From the NCBI RefSeq assembly GCF_024448335.1, contig NZ_JAMOHM010000009.1, positions 117,935-181,934 of the forward strand: a DNA stretch of 64,000 nt, written 5' to 3'. The stretch comes from Stutzerimonas frequens. GTDB taxonomy: Bacteria > Pseudomonadota > Gammaproteobacteria > Pseudomonadales > Pseudomonadaceae. A model generated the notes under the pieces. The model had not been told where the DNA came from. It saw nothing but the letters and a program-made list of their open reading frames with translations, and ran no database searches. Numbering within the stretch: the first letter of the stretch is position 1; each line of letters begins with the position of its first letter. This document shows positions 27,436 through 39,411 of the stretch, in pieces. A program made the position numbers and the translations under genes.

Positions 27436-28380
27436 TTAAACCGCCTTCAACCGCAACTCCTTCGGCATGGAGAACGTCACGTTCTCCGGCCGCCCTTCCA
27501 ATTCATTCATGTCAGTGGCGCCCCACTCCTTCAGCTGCTCGATTACCCCACGCACCAGCACCTCAGGTGCCGATGCGCCGGCAGTGATGCCGATGCGCTC
27601 GACGCTCTCGAACCACTCGCGCTTGAGGTCCTCGGCGCCGTCGATCAGATAGGCCGGGGTGTTCATGCGCTCTGCCAGCTCACGCAGACGGTTTGAGTTT
27701 GAGCTGTTGGGGCTGCCGACCACCAGTACCACGTCGCATTCATCGGCCAGTTGCTTCACCGCATCCTGGCGGTTCTGTGTGGCGTAACAGATGTCGTCCT
27801 TGCGTGGACCGCCGATGCTCGGGTACTTGCGGCGCAACGCGTCGATGACGCGACTGGTGTCATCCATGGACAACGTGGTCTGGGTGACGAATGCCAGGGC
27901 CTCGGGGTTGCGCACCTGCAGCTGGGCAACATCCTCTTCATCCTCGACCAGGTAGATCGCGCCGCCATTGCGCGCGTCGTACTGCCCCATGGTTCCTTCG
28001 ACTTCAGGGTGGCCCTGGTGGCCGATGAGGATGCATTCGCGCCCTTCACGGCTGTACTTGGCCACTTCCAGATGCACCTTGGTCACCAGCGGACAGGTGG
28101 CGTCGAATACCTTCAGGCCGCGTTTCTCCGCTTCCTGCCGAACGGCCTGCGAAACGCCATGGGCGCTGAAGATGACGATGACGTTGTCCGGCACCTGATC
28201 CAGCTCCTCGACGAAGACCGCACCGCGGGCACGCAGGTCTTCCACGACGAACTTGTTGTGCACGACCTCATGTCGCACATAGATCGGAGGCCCGAAGACT
28301 TCCAGAGCGCGGTTGACGATTTCGATGGCGCGATCTACACCCGCGCAGAAGCCGCGAGGGTTGGCGAGTTTGATTTGCAT
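27436..28380 (-). CDS. ispH: HMBPP reductase (isoprenoid synthesis)
   Basis: A 314-residue iron-sulfur enzyme, the last step of the MEP pathway, making IPP and DMAPP. The N-terminal [22 protein letters not shown] has the first cluster cysteine (Cys12); the others lie in DATCPLV and [18 protein letters not shown] regions. The start at 28380 is preferred to an upstream ATG because the protein then begins [11 protein letters not shown] as in homologues. Downstream of fkpB and lspA on the same strand, the same order as in P. aeruginosa. Confidence 0.96.
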   Translation of the reverse strand: MQIKLANPRGFCAGVDRAIEIVNRALEVFGPPIYVRHEVVHNKFVVEDLRARGAVFVEELDQVPDNVIVIFSAHGVSQAVRQEAEKRGLKVFDATCPLVTKVHLEVAKYSREGRECILIGHQGHPEVEGTMGQYDARNGGAIYLVEDEEDVAQLQVRNPEALAFVTQTTLSMDDTSRVIDALRRKYPSIGGPRKDDICYATQNRQDAVKQLADECDVVLVVGSPNSSNSNRLRELAERMNTPAYLIDGAEDLKREWFESVERIGITAGASAPEVLVRGVIEQLKEWGATDMNELEGRPENVTFSMPKELRLKAV

Positions 28381-28497
28381 GATGGGTCTCGGCACGCGAA
28401 GGCTTGATGACGGGGGAGTGTAACGCGATACGTGCGGGCATTCTCGGGTGCCCTTCGTCAGCCGGCGGACGCGAACGCCCCCGCTGCTGCGAGCCGG

Positions 28498-28935
28498 TTA
28501 CACCGGTTTGACGTCGATGATTTCGACGTCGAACGTAAGGGTCTTGCCAGCCAGAGGATGGTTGAAGTCGACAGTGACCTGATTGTCATCGAAGGCTTTC
28601 ACGACCCCCGGCAGCTCGGTGCGGGCCGCGTCCTGAAAGCTCACCATCAAGCCTTCGGAGAGCTCCATCCCGGCGAACTGGCTGCGCGGCATGACCTGCA
28701 CGTTCTGCGGGTTGATCTGGCCGAAGCCCTGCTCCGGAGCAATCTGCAGGGTGCGCTTGTCACCGGCCTTCAGCCCATAGAGCTGTTGCTCGAAACCCGG
28801 CAGCAAGTTGCCGTCACCCACCTTGAAGGTGGCCGGTTTCTTGTCGAACGTGCTGTCGACCAGCTCGCCCGTCTCCAGGCCGAGCGCAAAATGCAGGGTG
28901 ACTTCCTTGTCCGGCCCAATGCGCTGTTCAGTCAT
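28498..28935 (-). CDS. fkpB: FKBP-type peptidyl-prolyl isomerase (SlpA type)
   Basis: A 145-residue FKBP with an inserted chaperone (IF) domain, as in SlpA. The FKBP core is visible in VTLHFALGLETGELVDST and LLPGFEQQLYGLKAG; the insert follows near residues 70-125. It starts inside the end of lspA (8-base overlap), implying coupling. It accelerates proline isomerisation and helps protein folding in the cytoplasm. Confidence 0.93.
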   Translation of the reverse strand: MTEQRIGPDKEVTLHFALGLETGELVDSTFDKKPATFKVGDGNLLPGFEQQLYGLKAGDKRTLQIAPEQGFGQINPQNVQVMPRSQFAGMELSEGLMVSFQDAARTELPGVVKAFDDNQVTVDFNHPLAGKTLTFDVEIIDVKPV

Positions 28936-29431
28936 GTGCGGATTCTCCGGTCTTGTTGCCCTTGAACATATCCAGCGCCAGCATCACGGCGCCTACGGTA
29001 ATGGCGCTATCGGCGATGTTGAACGCCGGGAAGTACCAGCGGTTCTGCCAATGCACCAGGATGAAGTCGACCACGTGACCAAGCACCACGCGGTCATAGA
29101 GGTTGCCCAAAGCGCCCCCCAATACCAAAGCCAACGCAACGGCGAGCCAGGTTTCGCTGGCCTTCAGGCGCTTGAGCCAGACCACCAGCACGACGCTCAC
29201 GCCAATGGCGATCGCCGCGAACAGCCAGCGCTGCCAGCCGCTGTGGTCGGCCAGAAAGCTAAACGCCGCACCGGTGTTGTAGGCCAGGGTCCAGGCGAAG
29301 TAGTCGGGGATGACCTCGACCTTCTGGTACAGGCTGAAATTGGCCTCAAACCAGTGCTTGGTGGCCTGATCGAGGGCGATGACCAATACGCTCAGCCAGA
29401 GCCAGGCAAGCTTGCCGAAACGCGCCGTCAT
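28928..29431 (-). CDS. lspA: Lipoprotein signal peptidase
   Basis: A 167-residue inner-membrane aspartic peptidase with four helices that removes signal peptides of lipoproteins. The catalytic pair is Asp122 (HVVDFI) and Asp141 (FNIADSAI), 19 residues apart as in P. aeruginosa LspA (124 and 143). The GGALGNLYDR motif is present. It follows ileS on the same strand (111-base gap) and overlaps fkpB. Confidence 0.96.
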   Translation of the reverse strand: MTARFGKLAWLWLSVLVIALDQATKHWFEANFSLYQKVEVIPDYFAWTLAYNTGAAFSFLADHSGWQRWLFAAIAIGVSVVLVVWLKRLKASETWLAVALALVLGGALGNLYDRVVLGHVVDFILVHWQNRWYFPAFNIADSAITVGAVMLALDMFKGNKTGESAHD

Positions 29432-29504
29432 GCAATGGCCTCCGCAGGAACACGACGCGGCAGAGCGCGCATCAGTCCAGCAGCAGTGAAGACCGCATCG
29501 TGAT

Positions 29505-29526
29505 GGTGAGCTGAAGCCCAGCCTAC
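29505..29526 (-). repeat. REP-like intergenic element
   Basis: In the 111-base ileS-lspA gap, the minus strand reads GTAGGCTGGGCTTCAGCTCACC, in which TGGGCT and AGCTCA form a 6-base-pair stem with one wobble. The GTAGG-x-TGG head is shared with the element near 61.44 kb. I recall similar GTAGGGTGGGCTTCAGCCCACC elements in Stutzerimonas genomes. Possible repeat; needs genome-wide counting. Confidence 0.5.
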
Positions 29527-29542
29527 GATCGGCTGCACGGAC

Positions 29543-32374
29543 TCACGCATAGTGACGGACCTCACCGGCGCCTTCGATGTTTTCCACGCAGCGTCCACAG
29601 ATTTCCGGGTGTTCGGCATGGCTGCCCACGTCGGGCAAATGGTGCCAGCAGCGGCCGCACTTGCTGTGCTCGGTCTTGCGGACCAGCAATTTGAGACCGG
29701 CCAACTCGCTGTCCACAGCCTCGGCGGGCGCCTGCGCCAATGGCGCGATATCTACCGCCGAAGTGATCAGAACGAAGCGCAGTTCACTACCAAGACGAGC
29801 CAGCTCGCCGGCCAGCGACTCCTCGGCATACAGGGTGACTTCGGCCTGCAGGTTACCGCCGATGGCCTTGGCGTTGCGCTGGTTCTCCAGCTCCTTGTTT
29901 ACCGCCGCCTTGACCTCCATGACCTTGTCCCAGAACGGGCGACCCAGCTCGAAGCCGTCTGGCAGCTCGGCAAGCCCTTCGTACCAGGTATTGAGCATCA
30001 CCGACTCGTTACGCTCGCCCGGCAGGTACTGCCAGATCTCTTCGGCGGTGAACGCCAGGATCGGTGCGATCCAGCGCACCAGCGCCTCGGCAATGTGGTA
30101 CAGCGCCGTCTGGCAGGAACGCCGCGGCAGACTGTCGGCGCCGGTGGTGTACTGGCGGTCCTTGATGATGTCCAGATAGAAGCCGCCCAGCTCCTGCACG
30201 CAGAAGTTGTGCACCTTCTGGTAAACGTTCCAGAACCGGTAGGTGGTGTAAGCCTCCTCGATCTCGCGCTGCAGCAGCAGCGCACGGTCGATGGCCCAGC
30301 GATCCAGCGCAATCAGCTGATCATTCGGCACCATGTGCTGCGCCGGGTCGAAACCGTCGAGATTCGAGAGCAGGAAGCGCGCGGTGTTGCGGATACGCCG
30401 GTAGGCATCGGCGCTGCGCTGCAGGATCTGCTTGGAAACCGCCATCTCGCCGGAATAGTCGGTGGCCGAGACCCACAGACGCAGGATATCGGCGCCCATG
30501 CTGTCGGTGATCTCCTGCGGCGCGATGACGTTGCCGAGGGACTTGGACATCTTGCGGCCATTCTCGTCCACGGTGAAACCGTGGGTGAGCAGCCCCTTGT
30601 ATGGCGCGTGCCCGTCGATGGCGGCGCCGGTCAGCAGCGAGGAATGGAACCAGCCGCGATGCTGATCGGAGCCTTCCAGATATAGATCGGCACGCGGCCC
30701 CTGCTCGTGGCCCATGGGGTGCGAGCCGCGCATCACGTGCCAGTGGGTGGTGCCGGAATCGAACCAGACGTCCAGGGTATCGGTGATCTTCTCGTACTGC
30801 GCTGCTTCGTCGCCGAGCAGCTCGGCCGCGTCCAGCTTCGACCAGGCCTCGATACCGCCCTGCTCTACGCGCTGCGCCACCTGCTCCATCAGCTCGACGG
30901 TGCGCGGGTGCAGTTCGCCGCTTTCCTTGTGCAGGAAGAACGGGATCGGCACGCCCCAGGTGCGCTGGCGCGAGATGCACCAGTCCGGACGTCCGGCGAT
31001 CATTCCGTGCAGACGCACCTGCCCCCAGGCCGGGACGAACTCGGTCTGCTCGATGGCATCCAGTGCACGGCGACGCAGCGAGCTGCCGTCGTGGGCGACC
31101 TTGTCCATGCCCACGAACCACTGCGCCGTAGCGCGGTAGATCAGCGGGGTCTTGTGTCGCCAGCAATGCATGTAGCTGTGCTGGATCGACTCATGCTTGA
31201 GTAGCGCGCCGACTTCGGCGAGCTTTTCGACGATCGCCGGATTGGCCTTCCAGATGAACTGGCCGCCAAAGAACGGCAGATCCGGGACATAGACGCCGTT
31301 GCTCTGCACCGGGCCGAGAATGTCGTCATTCTCCATCCCGTAGTGCTTGCAGGAGCGGAAGTCGTCCTCGCCGTATGCGGGCGCCGAATGGACGATACCA
31401 GTACCGGCACCGGTTTCCACGTAGTCGGCCAGATAGACCGGAGCGAAGCGCTCGTAGAACGGATGACGGAAGCGGATCAGCTCCAGCGCCTTGCCTTCGC
31501 AACGGGCGATGATTTCACCGGCCAGGCCATAGCGCTGCAGACAGGACTCGACCAGTTCTTCGGCCAGCACCAGCAGGCGCTCGCCGGTGTCCACCAGCGC
31601 ATAGACGAAGTCGGGATGCACGTTCAGCGCCTGGTTGGCCGGAATGGTCCAGGGCGTGGTCGTCCAGATGACGATGCTGGCGCGCTTGGCCAGGCTGGCC
31701 AGGCCGAACGCGGCGGCCAGCTTGTCGGCGTCCTCGACATCGAAGGCGACGTCGATGGCATCGGATTTCTTGTCCTGATACTCCACCTCGGCCTCTGCCA
31801 GCGCCGAGCCGCAGTCGAAGCACCAGTTGACCGGCTTCAGCCCCTTGAAGACAAAACCACCCTCGACCATCTTGGCCAGCGCCCGGATTTCCCCGGCCTC
31901 ATTGGCGAAGTCCATGGTCTTGTAGGGGTTGTCCCAGTCGCCCAGAACGCCGAGACGAATGAAATCGGCCTTCTGCCCTTCGATCTGCTCGGCGGCGTAG
32001 GCGCGGCACCGCTCGCGGGTCAGATCCGCTGGCTGGTTCTTGCCGAAGGTGGTCTCGACCTTGTGCTCGATTGGCAGACCGTGGCAGTCCCAACCCGGCA
32101 CGTAAGGTGCGTCGAACCCGGCAAGGGTACGCGAGCGGACGATCATGTCCTTGATGACCTTGTTCACCGCATGGCCGATGTGGATGTTGCCGTTGGCGTA
32201 CGGCGGGCCATCGTGCAGGATGAACTTCGGGCGTCCCTCGCCGATCTGCCGCAGCTTCCGGTACAGGTCGATGCTGTTCCAGCGCTGCAGAATCTCCGGC
32301 TCGCGCTGTGGCAGACCGGCCTTCATCGGAAATGCCGTGGACGGCAGATTGAGGGTCGCTTTGTAATCGGTCAT
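29543..32374 (-). CDS. ileS: Isoleucyl-tRNA synthetase
   Basis: A 943-residue class I synthetase. HIGH motif at 65-68 (GNIHIGHAV), KMSKS at 608-612, the editing (CP1) domain between them, and a C-terminal zinc finger ([12 protein letters not shown] ... CGRCVENI). It charges tRNA-Ile. One base separates its start from the ribF stop, so the two are co-transcribed in the classic ribF-ileS-lspA-fkpB-ispH order. Confidence 0.98.
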   Translation of the reverse strand: MTDYKATLNLPSTAFPMKAGLPQREPEILQRWNSIDLYRKLRQIGEGRPKFILHDGPPYANGNIHIGHAVNKVIKDMIVRSRTLAGFDAPYVPGWDCHGLPIEHKVETTFGKNQPADLTRERCRAYAAEQIEGQKADFIRLGVLGDWDNPYKTMDFANEAGEIRALAKMVEGGFVFKGLKPVNWCFDCGSALAEAEVEYQDKKSDAIDVAFDVEDADKLAAAFGLASLAKRASIVIWTTTPWTIPANQALNVHPDFVYALVDTGERLLVLAEELVESCLQRYGLAGEIIARCEGKALELIRFRHPFYERFAPVYLADYVETGAGTGIVHSAPAYGEDDFRSCKHYGMENDDILGPVQSNGVYVPDLPFFGGQFIWKANPAIVEKLAEVGALLKHESIQHSYMHCWRHKTPLIYRATAQWFVGMDKVAHDGSSLRRRALDAIEQTEFVPAWGQVRLHGMIAGRPDWCISRQRTWGVPIPFFLHKESGELHPRTVELMEQVAQRVEQGGIEAWSKLDAAELLGDEAAQYEKITDTLDVWFDSGTTHWHVMRGSHPMGHEQGPRADLYLEGSDQHRGWFHSSLLTGAAIDGHAPYKGLLTHGFTVDENGRKMSKSLGNVIAPQEITDSMGADILRLWVSATDYSGEMAVSKQILQRSADAYRRIRNTARFLLSNLDGFDPAQHMVPNDQLIALDRWAIDRALLLQREIEEAYTTYRFWNVYQKVHNFCVQELGGFYLDIIKDRQYTTGADSLPRRSCQTALYHIAEALVRWIAPILAFTAEEIWQYLPGERNESVMLNTWYEGLAELPDGFELGRPFWDKVMEVKAAVNKELENQRNAKAIGGNLQAEVTLYAEESLAGELARLGSELRFVLITSAVDIAPLAQAPAEAVDSELAGLKLLVRKTEHSKCGRCWHHLPDVGSHAEHPEICGRCVENIEGAGEVRHYA

Positions 32375-32375
32375 T

Positions 32376-33326
32376 TCAGTCCTGACTCGTCATAAGGGAT
32401 GAAGCCCGCCAGTAATCACGGGCAGCGGCGATGTCCGCATCGATCGCCGTCTTGAGCGCCTCAAGCGAGGCAAAGCGCTGCTCGTCGCGCAGCTTGCGAT
32501 GAAAGGTCACCTGCACCAGACGGCCATACAGGTCACCCTGGTAATCGAGCAGATGGACCTCCAGATGGGGCTGGCCGTCGCTTTCGACCGTAGGCCGCAT
32601 GCCGATGTTGGCCACGCCGGCGAACACATTGCCCTCAACCTCGAGTGTCACGACGAACACGCCGCTGAGCGGAGTGTTGCGACGCTTGAGCTGGACATTG
32701 GCAGTCGGCGCGCCCAGCTGGCGACCGAGCTTCTGCCCATGCATGACCCGCCCTGTGATCGCGAAGGGCCTGCCGAGCAATGCCTCGGCACAGCCCAGGT
32801 CACCATCGGCCAGGACCTGGCGCAGCCGCGTGCTGCTGACACGCTCGCCATCCACCTCGATGGTGGTGGCCGCCTCGACACTGAAGCCTTCGGCGGCGCC
32901 AGCCTTGAGCAGGAAGTCGAAATCGCCGGCACGGTCACAGCCGAAACGGAAATCGTCGCCCACTTCAAGATGCCGCACGCCGAGGCCTTCAACCAGCGTG
33001 GCGTGGACGAACTCGGCCGCGCTGAGCTCACGCAGCCGACGATTGAACGCCAGGCACAGCACCAGATCGACGCCCTGCCCGCTCAACAGCTGCAGCTTTT
33101 CACGCAAGCGGGTGAGCCGCGCCGGCGCCTTGTCCGGCGAGAAGAACTCACGCGGTTGCGGCTCGAAGATCACCACGCAGCTCGGCAGCCCCAGCTCGGC
33201 CGCGCGTTCGCGCAAGCGCGCCAGGATGGCCTGATGCCCCCGGTGCACGCCGTCGAAATTACCGATGGTGGCGACGCAGCCCCGATGTCGGGGGCGCAGG
33301 TTGTGAAGACCTCGAACCAGCTGCAT
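32376..33326 (-). CDS. ribF: Bifunctional riboflavin kinase/FAD synthetase
   Basis: A 316-residue enzyme making FMN and FAD. The N-terminal nucleotidyltransferase motif is [11 protein letters not shown] (about 20-30); the C-terminal riboflavin kinase domain has [13 protein letters not shown] and the [10 protein letters not shown] segment. The start at 33326 ([16 protein letters not shown]) fits homologues; an upstream ATG adds 13 unlikely residues. Immediately upstream of ileS. Confidence 0.96.
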   Translation of the reverse strand: MQLVRGLHNLRPRHRGCVATIGNFDGVHRGHQAILARLRERAAELGLPSCVVIFEPQPREFFSPDKAPARLTRLREKLQLLSGQGVDLVLCLAFNRRLRELSAAEFVHATLVEGLGVRHLEVGDDFRFGCDRAGDFDFLLKAGAAEGFSVEAATTIEVDGERVSSTRLRQVLADGDLGCAEALLGRPFAITGRVMHGQKLGRQLGAPTANVQLKRRNTPLSGVFVVTLEVEGNVFAGVANIGMRPTVESDGQPHLEVHLLDYQGDLYGRLVQVTFHRKLRDEQRFASLEALKTAIDADIAAARDYWRASSLMTSQD

Positions 33327-33410
33327 ACCGCACTTCTTGCTTGAAAAGTGGCCGATTATACGCATGTGACATGGCGAGCGGACAGGTTTGCATCGGCCGG
33401 ACAGTGGCGA

Positions 33411-34958
33411 TCAATGCCGCAAATGTCGCGGCCGCAACCCCGTCAGCAAGAGCCCGCCGGCAAATGCCGCCAGGCCGGCACAGACCAGCAAGCCCAGTTG
33501 CAGCGCGCGCTGCTGCCAACCCCACTGGAACCAGTCCTGGGCCGGCACGTTCAGCCACCAGACCACCGCCACCATCGCCGCACAGGCCGCCGCCAGGCGC
33601 AGGCCGAACAGCCACCAGCCGGGTGCCGGCCGATAGACGCCGATCTTGTACAGCCCCCAGAAAAGCAGCACGGCATTGAGCATGGATGACAGCGAAGTCG
33701 CCAGCGCCAGGCCGACGTGCTGCAGCGGCCAGATCAGAATCAGGTTCATCACCATGTTCGCCACCATACAGATCACGGCGACACGCACCGGCGTCTTCAG
33801 GTCCTGACGCGCGAAGAAGCCCGGTGCCAGCACCTTGATCAGCATGAACGCCAGCACGCCCAGCGAGTACGCCTGCAGCGCCCGTGCCGACTGCACTACC
33901 GCCTCCTCGCTCATGGCGCCGTAGTAGAACAGGCTGGCGATCATCGGTTCGGCGAGAATGCCCAGTGCCAGTGCCGCCGGTACGCCCACCAGCAGCACCA
34001 TGCGCAGTGCCCAGTCCAGAGTCGCCGAGAACGCCTTGGGATCCTCGCCAGCATGCTGGCGCGACAGGCTCGGTAGAATTACCGTGCCGATGGCGATGCC
34101 AAACGCACCCAGCGGCAATTCGGACAGCCGGTCGGCGTAATAGAGCCAGGAGACGCTGCCGGTTTGCAGGAAGGACGCCAGCACGGTATCCAGCAGCAGA
34201 TTGATCTGGCTTACCGAAACCCCGAACAGCGCCGGCACCATCAACAGCATGATGCGCCGCACCCCCTCGTCACCCCGCTTGACTCGTGGCCTGGGCAGCA
34301 GCCCCAGCTTGGCGACATACGGCAGCTGGAACGCCAGCTGGGCGAACCCGGCGATGAACACGCCCCAGGCCAGCGCCATGATCGGCTGATCGAAATAGGG
34401 GGTCAGGAACACCGCCGACATGATCATGCAGACGTTGAGCAGCACAGGCGTGAAACCGGGCACCGCGAAATAGCCGTAGCTGTTCAGCACCCCGGAGGTG
34501 AAGGCCGTCAGCGAGATCAGCATCAGATAGGGAAAGGTGATGCGCAGCAACTCGCCGGCCAGCTGCATTTTCGCCGGATCGTCGTGAAATCCCGGCGCGA
34601 AGACCATCACCACATAGGGTGCGAACAGCACGCCCAGCGCGGTCAGCCCCGCCAGAATGAGCCCCAGCATGCCAGCCGTACGATCCACCAGCTGCTTGAC
34701 GTCCGCCAGCGTGCGCTTGGTGCGGTACTCCGACAGCACCGGCACGAATGCCTGGGCGAAGGCCCCCTCGGCGAACAGCCGGCGCAGGAAGTTGGGGATC
34801 TTGAACGCGATGAAGAACGCGTCCGCCGCCGCACCGGAGCCGAAGTAGCTGGCGACCACCATATCGCGTACCATGCCCAGCACGCGCGACAGCAGGGTCA
34901 TGACACTGACCACGGCGCTGGAGCGCAACAATCCGCCCTTGCCGATTTTTTCGGACAT
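33411..34958 (-). CDS. murJ: Lipid II flippase MurJ
   Basis: A 515-residue integral membrane protein of the MOP superfamily with about 14 helices. The N-terminus LLRSSAVVSVMTLLSRVLGMVRDMVVAS and the FRRLFAEGAFAQAFVPV-like segment are hallmarks. It flips the peptidoglycan precursor lipid II across the inner membrane. 84 bases upstream of ribF, and divergent from rpsT as in P. aeruginosa. Confidence 0.97.
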   Translation of the reverse strand: MSEKIGKGGLLRSSAVVSVMTLLSRVLGMVRDMVVASYFGSGAAADAFFIAFKIPNFLRRLFAEGAFAQAFVPVLSEYRTKRTLADVKQLVDRTAGMLGLILAGLTALGVLFAPYVVMVFAPGFHDDPAKMQLAGELLRITFPYLMLISLTAFTSGVLNSYGYFAVPGFTPVLLNVCMIMSAVFLTPYFDQPIMALAWGVFIAGFAQLAFQLPYVAKLGLLPRPRVKRGDEGVRRIMLLMVPALFGVSVSQINLLLDTVLASFLQTGSVSWLYYADRLSELPLGAFGIAIGTVILPSLSRQHAGEDPKAFSATLDWALRMVLLVGVPAALALGILAEPMIASLFYYGAMSEEAVVQSARALQAYSLGVLAFMLIKVLAPGFFARQDLKTPVRVAVICMVANMVMNLILIWPLQHVGLALATSLSSMLNAVLLFWGLYKIGVYRPAPGWWLFGLRLAAACAAMVAVVWWLNVPAQDWFQWGWQQRALQLGLLVCAGLAAFAGGLLLTGLRPRHLRH

Positions 34959-35101
34959 TTGTCTTCCTAGAGTTGCAGCGAGAGTGATCGACCGGGCGCC
35001 CTGCGCCGGCCTGATCGATGGCCAGTTACGACACGAAATGAGGCGGCGAGTTTAGCCTCAGCCCATCTGTCCGGCCAGCTTCTCAAGCCATTCGACCAGG
35101 C

Positions 35102-35130
35102 TTGACAAGCGCCCTTCGCATCGGCATGAT
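35102..35130 (+). promoter_or_regulatory. Sigma-70 promoter of rpsT
   Basis: TTGACA at 35102-35107, a 17-base spacer and CATGAT at 35125-35130. This is a good sigma-70 match (6/6 and 4/6) placed 50 bases before the rpsT start, as expected for a ribosomal protein gene. Confidence 0.75.
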
Positions 35131-35179
35131 TCGCGGCCTTATTTGCTTTGCAACCCCCACGTTTTCGAGGAGTTCGACG

Positions 35180-35458
35180 GTGGCCAACAGCCCTTCCGCC
35201 AAAAAACGCGCAATTCAGGCTGAGAAGCGTCGCAGCCACAACGCCAGCTTGCGCTCCATGGTTCGCACCTACATCAAGAATGTGGTCAAGGCCATCGACG
35301 CCAAGGACCTGGACAAGGCCCGCGCAGCCTACACCGCCGCTGTGCCGGTCATCGACCGCATGGCCGACAAAGGCATCATCCACAAGAACAAAGCTGCTCG
35401 TCACAAGAGCCGCCTGAACGGCCACATCAAGGCCCTCGGCGAAGCTGCTGCAGCCTAA
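35180..35458 (+). CDS. rpsT: Ribosomal protein S20
   Basis: A 92-residue, lysine/arginine-rich protein ([21 protein letters not shown]...) binding 16S rRNA in the 30S subunit. The start is GTG at 35180 with AGGAG seven bases upstream. E. coli rpsT also uses a non-AUG start, which matters for its translational autoregulation; a similar control here is inference. Monocistronic, with a strong promoter before it and a strong terminator behind. Confidence 0.97.
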   Translation: MANSPSAKKRAIQAEKRRSHNASLRSMVRTYIKNVVKAIDAKDLDKARAAYTAAVPVIDRMADKGIIHKNKAARHKSRLNGHIKALGEAAAA

Positions 35459-35472
35459 CTGCAGGTTCTTGT

Positions 35473-35503
35473 AAAAAAAACCGGCCTAGCGCCGGTTTTT
35501 TTG
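35473..35503. terminator. Terminator after rpsT (probably bidirectional)
   Basis: A run of eight A, the stem CCGGC-ctagc-GCCGG region and a run of seven T give a classical intrinsic terminator 15 bases after rpsT. The A-run lets it also serve leftward transcription of the creA strand's downstream side. Confidence 0.92.
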
Positions 35504-35547
35504 TGCCTGCTTTTTCTGCCTCACCCGACAGATCGAGACGACCGCAA

Positions 35548-36012
35548 TTATTGCGTCACTGGCCAGGGCAGAATCGGAATCGCCGTCACAGCATTCTGCG
35601 GACTACCCTCGATGACCCGGTCGCTGTACACGAGATAGACCAGCGCATTGCGCGACTCGTCGAAGAAACGCACCACCTGCATGGTCTTGAACACCAGCGA
35701 CGTGCGCTCCTTGAACACCACATCGCCATCCTTGAGCTTGCCCTTGATGCGAATCGGGCCGACCTGACGACAGGCGATGGAGGCCTCCGCGCGATCCTCC
35801 GCCAGCCCCAGGCCACCTTTGATTCCACCAGTCTTGGCCCGCGACAGATAGCAGGTCACGCCATCGACCATGGGATCATCGAATGCCTCGACGACGATCT
35901 TGTGATTCGGCCCGAGCCACTTGAACACCGTGTCGACCGCGCCGATCTCCTCGGCAGCCGCCAGGCCCGGCAGGGCCAATCCCACCATCAGTGCCGCAAT
36001 CGCCAAGCGCAT
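35548..36012 (-). CDS. creA: CreA family periplasmic protein
   Basis: A 154-residue protein with a signal peptide (about 1-20, ending LAAAEE) and the CreA signature ([26 protein letters not shown], then YLSRAKTGG). The family is conserved in proteobacteria; its function is not known to me. It lies 8 bases downstream of proB on the same strand. Confidence 0.88.
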   Translation of the reverse strand: MRLAIAALMVGLALPGLAAAEEIGAVDTVFKWLGPNHKIVVEAFDDPMVDGVTCYLSRAKTGGIKGGLGLAEDRAEASIACRQVGPIRIKGKLKDGDVVFKERTSLVFKTMQVVRFFDESRNALVYLVYSDRVIEGSPQNAVTAIPILPWPVTQ

Positions 36013-36020
36013 GGAACACC

Positions 36021-37139
36021 TCAGGCCAGAATCATGTTGTCGCGATGGATCAACTCGGGCTCATCGACATAGCCCAGCAGCTTTTCGATCTCGTCGGATG
36101 GCCGCCCGAGAATGCGCTGCGCCTCAGCCGCACTGTAATTCACCAGCCCACGCGCCACCTCGGCGCCCTGCGGTCCGACGCAGACCACCATCTCGCCACG
36201 GCGGAACGCGCCCTGCACCGCACGCACGCCGACCGGCAGCAGACTGCGATTACCCTGACGCAAGGCAAGCACCGCCCCGTCGTCGAGGGTCAGCGTGCCA
36301 CGCGTCTGCAGATGGCCGGCCAGCCATTGCTTGCGCGCCGCATGCCGATTGCATTCAGGCGCCAGCAGGGTACCCAGCCGCTCGCCCGCCTTGAGGCGCG
36401 ACAGCACCTGCTCGATGCGCCCACCGACGATCACCGTGTGCGCACCGGAACGCGCAGCGAGGCGCGCCGCCCGGAGCTTCGTCTGCATGCCGCCGCGCCC
36501 CAGGGCGCCACCGGTGCCGCCTGCGACCGCATCCAGCGCCGGGTCGTCGGCACGCGCCTCGCTGATCAGATTGGCTTCGGGGTTATGACGCGGATCGGCA
36601 TCGAACATGCCATCGCGATCGGTGAGGATCACCAGCAGATCGGCCTCGACCAGATTGGCAACCAGCGCGGCCAGGGTATCGTTGTCACCGAAGCGGATCT
36701 CGTCGGTAACAACCGTGTCGTTCTCATTGATGACCGGCACGACACCGAGATCGATGAGCGTGCGCAACGTGCTGCGCGCATTGAGGTAGCGCTTGCGATC
36801 GGACAGATCGTCATGGGTGACCAGAATCTGCGCGGTCTGCTGATCGCAGCGCGCGAAGCTCGACTCCCAGGCACGGATCAGCCCCATCTGGCCCACCGCA
36901 GCGGCAGCCTGAAGCTCGTGCACCGCCTTGGGGCGCGAAGCCCAGCCGAGACGACTCATGCCGGCAGCCACCGCACCGGACGACACCAGCACCAACTCGA
37001 CGCCCGCCGCTCGCAGCGCCACCATCTGGTCGACCCAGACAGCCATCGCCGCCTGATCGAGCCCTCGACCGTCGGCGGTCAGCAGCGCACTGCCAATCTT
37101 CACCACCCAGCGCCGCGCGCCGCTCACCTTGTCCCGCAT
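36021..37139 (-). CDS. proB: Glutamate 5-kinase
   Basis: A 372-residue kinase catalysing the first step of proline synthesis. The amino acid kinase domain begins [17 protein letters not shown] (about 9-25) and has the [10 protein letters not shown] motif; the C-terminal PUA domain covers about 280-370. Start at 37139 ([16 protein letters not shown]) fits homologues. The gap to obg upstream is 106 bases, the conserved obg-proB order. Confidence 0.97.
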   Translation of the reverse strand: MRDKVSGARRWVVKIGSALLTADGRGLDQAAMAVWVDQMVALRAAGVELVLVSSGAVAAGMSRLGWASRPKAVHELQAAAAVGQMGLIRAWESSFARCDQQTAQILVTHDDLSDRKRYLNARSTLRTLIDLGVVPVINENDTVVTDEIRFGDNDTLAALVANLVEADLLVILTDRDGMFDADPRHNPEANLISEARADDPALDAVAGGTGGALGRGGMQTKLRAARLAARSGAHTVIVGGRIEQVLSRLKAGERLGTLLAPECNRHAARKQWLAGHLQTRGTLTLDDGAVLALRQGNRSLLPVGVRAVQGAFRRGEMVVCVGPQGAEVARGLVNYSAAEAQRILGRPSDEIEKLLGYVDEPELIHRDNMILA

Positions 37140-37245
37140 CGTTCCCGCCTTCCATTCGGCCAAAACACTTCCGGATCGGGCTGCGCACGAGCCAGCCCGC
37201 CGACCACCCGCCTGAACCAGGCCTCACAGCGGCCCAACGCCCGCC

Positions 37246-38490
<1,245 letters not shown>

Positions 38491-38575
38491 TTAAGAAACA
38501 AGAACGTAAGGATCTTGCGAAAAACCGGACGATCGCCAAGCGGTTCTCGGCAAGAGCCTCACAGGATACAGAAAC

Positions 38576-38607
38576 AAAAAAGCCCCGTCGCATGACAGGG
38601 CTTTTCC
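38576..38607 (-). terminator. Terminator after rpmA
   Basis: On the minus strand AAAAGCCCTGTC pairs with GACGGGGCTTTT around an ATGC loop, followed by six T. It stands 14 bases after the rpmA stop and 113 bases before obg, so obg is only partly served by rplU-rpmA transcripts. Confidence 0.92.
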
Positions 38608-38620
38608 AGCAACGCCGCAG

Positions 38621-38878
38621 TTAGGCTGCGACGACGCTCACGTAGCGACGGCCAAAAGCGCCCTTCACTTCGAACTTGACCACGCCTTCGACCTTGGCGA
38701 AGAGGGTGTGGTCCTTGCCCATGCCAACGCCATAACCGGCGTGGAACTGGGTGCCGCGCTGACGCACGATGATGTTGCCGGCCTTGATGGCCTGGCCGCC
38801 GTACATCTTCACGCCAAGTCGTTTGGCCTCTGAGTCGCGACCGTTGCGGGTAGAACCGCCAGCTTTTTTGTGTGCCAT
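38621..38878 (-). CDS. rpmA: Ribosomal protein L27
   Basis: An 85-residue basic protein beginning [22 protein letters not shown], the flexible N-terminus that reaches the peptidyl transferase centre. It is 35 bases downstream of rplU in the same operon. Confidence 0.98.
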   Translation of the reverse strand: MAHKKAGGSTRNGRDSEAKRLGVKMYGGQAIKAGNIIVRQRGTQFHAGYGVGMGKDHTLFAKVEGVVKFEVKGAFGRRYVSVVAA

Positions 38879-38913
38879 GAGTTCAATACTCCTATATGGG
38901 GATTCAGGCCCGA

Positions 38914-39225
38914 TTAGCCCTGAATACCGGTGATTTTGACCTCAGTGAACCACTGACGGTGGCCCTGACGCTTCATGTGGTGCTTACGACGGCGGAACTT
39001 GATGATGGTCACTTTGTCGTGGCGGCCCTGGGCAACCACTTCAGCGGTGACTTTGGCACCATCGACCACCGGAGCGCCGATCTTCACATCGTCGCCGTTG
39101 CCGATCAGCAGAACGCGGTCAAAGGTGACAGCTTCGCCAGTCGGAACTTCGAGTTTTTCAATCTTGAGGTATTCGCCTTCGGCAACCTTGTATTGCTTGC
39201 CGCCGGTTACGATAACTGCGTACAT
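38914..39225 (-). CDS. rplU: Ribosomal protein L21
   Basis: A 103-residue 50S protein beginning [21 protein letters not shown], with the C-terminal [13 protein letters not shown] motif. It binds 23S rRNA and needs L20. Start at 39225; longer readings are not supported. A promoter on the minus strand gives a leader of about 130 bases. Confidence 0.98.
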   Translation of the reverse strand: MYAVIVTGGKQYKVAEGEYLKIEKLEVPTGEAVTFDRVLLIGNGDDVKIGAPVVDGAKVTAEVVAQGRHDKVTIIKFRRRKHHMKRQGHRQWFTEVKITGIQG

Positions 39226-39364
39226 CTTGTATCTCCGTTGATCCTGCTCACCCAGCGCTTTGAAAGAATGATTGGTGGCTGGCATGGCTGCATGGGGCCG
39301 GAAGGTGACGCCCGTGCAATTGCGTAAGGCAGGGAAATGCCCAGGGGGAAGTTCAGGGTCCGCG

Positions 39365-39393
39365 ATTGTACGCATGCACCACACCCCGCGCAA
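39365..39393 (-). promoter_or_regulatory. Sigma-70 promoter of rplU-rpmA
   Basis: On the minus strand, TTGCGC (39393-39388), a 17-base spacer and TACAAT (39370-39365). The -10 is 5/6. It lies about 140 bases upstream of rplU and back to back with the ispB promoter. Confidence 0.65.
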
Positions 39394-39411
39394 TAGCCAA
39401 AGGGCGTTGCC

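Noticed and set aside
29552..32395. Long plus-strand open frames opposite ileS
   Set aside because: They lie wholly antisense to a clear ileS and read as histidine/glutamine/leucine-rich low-information sequence.
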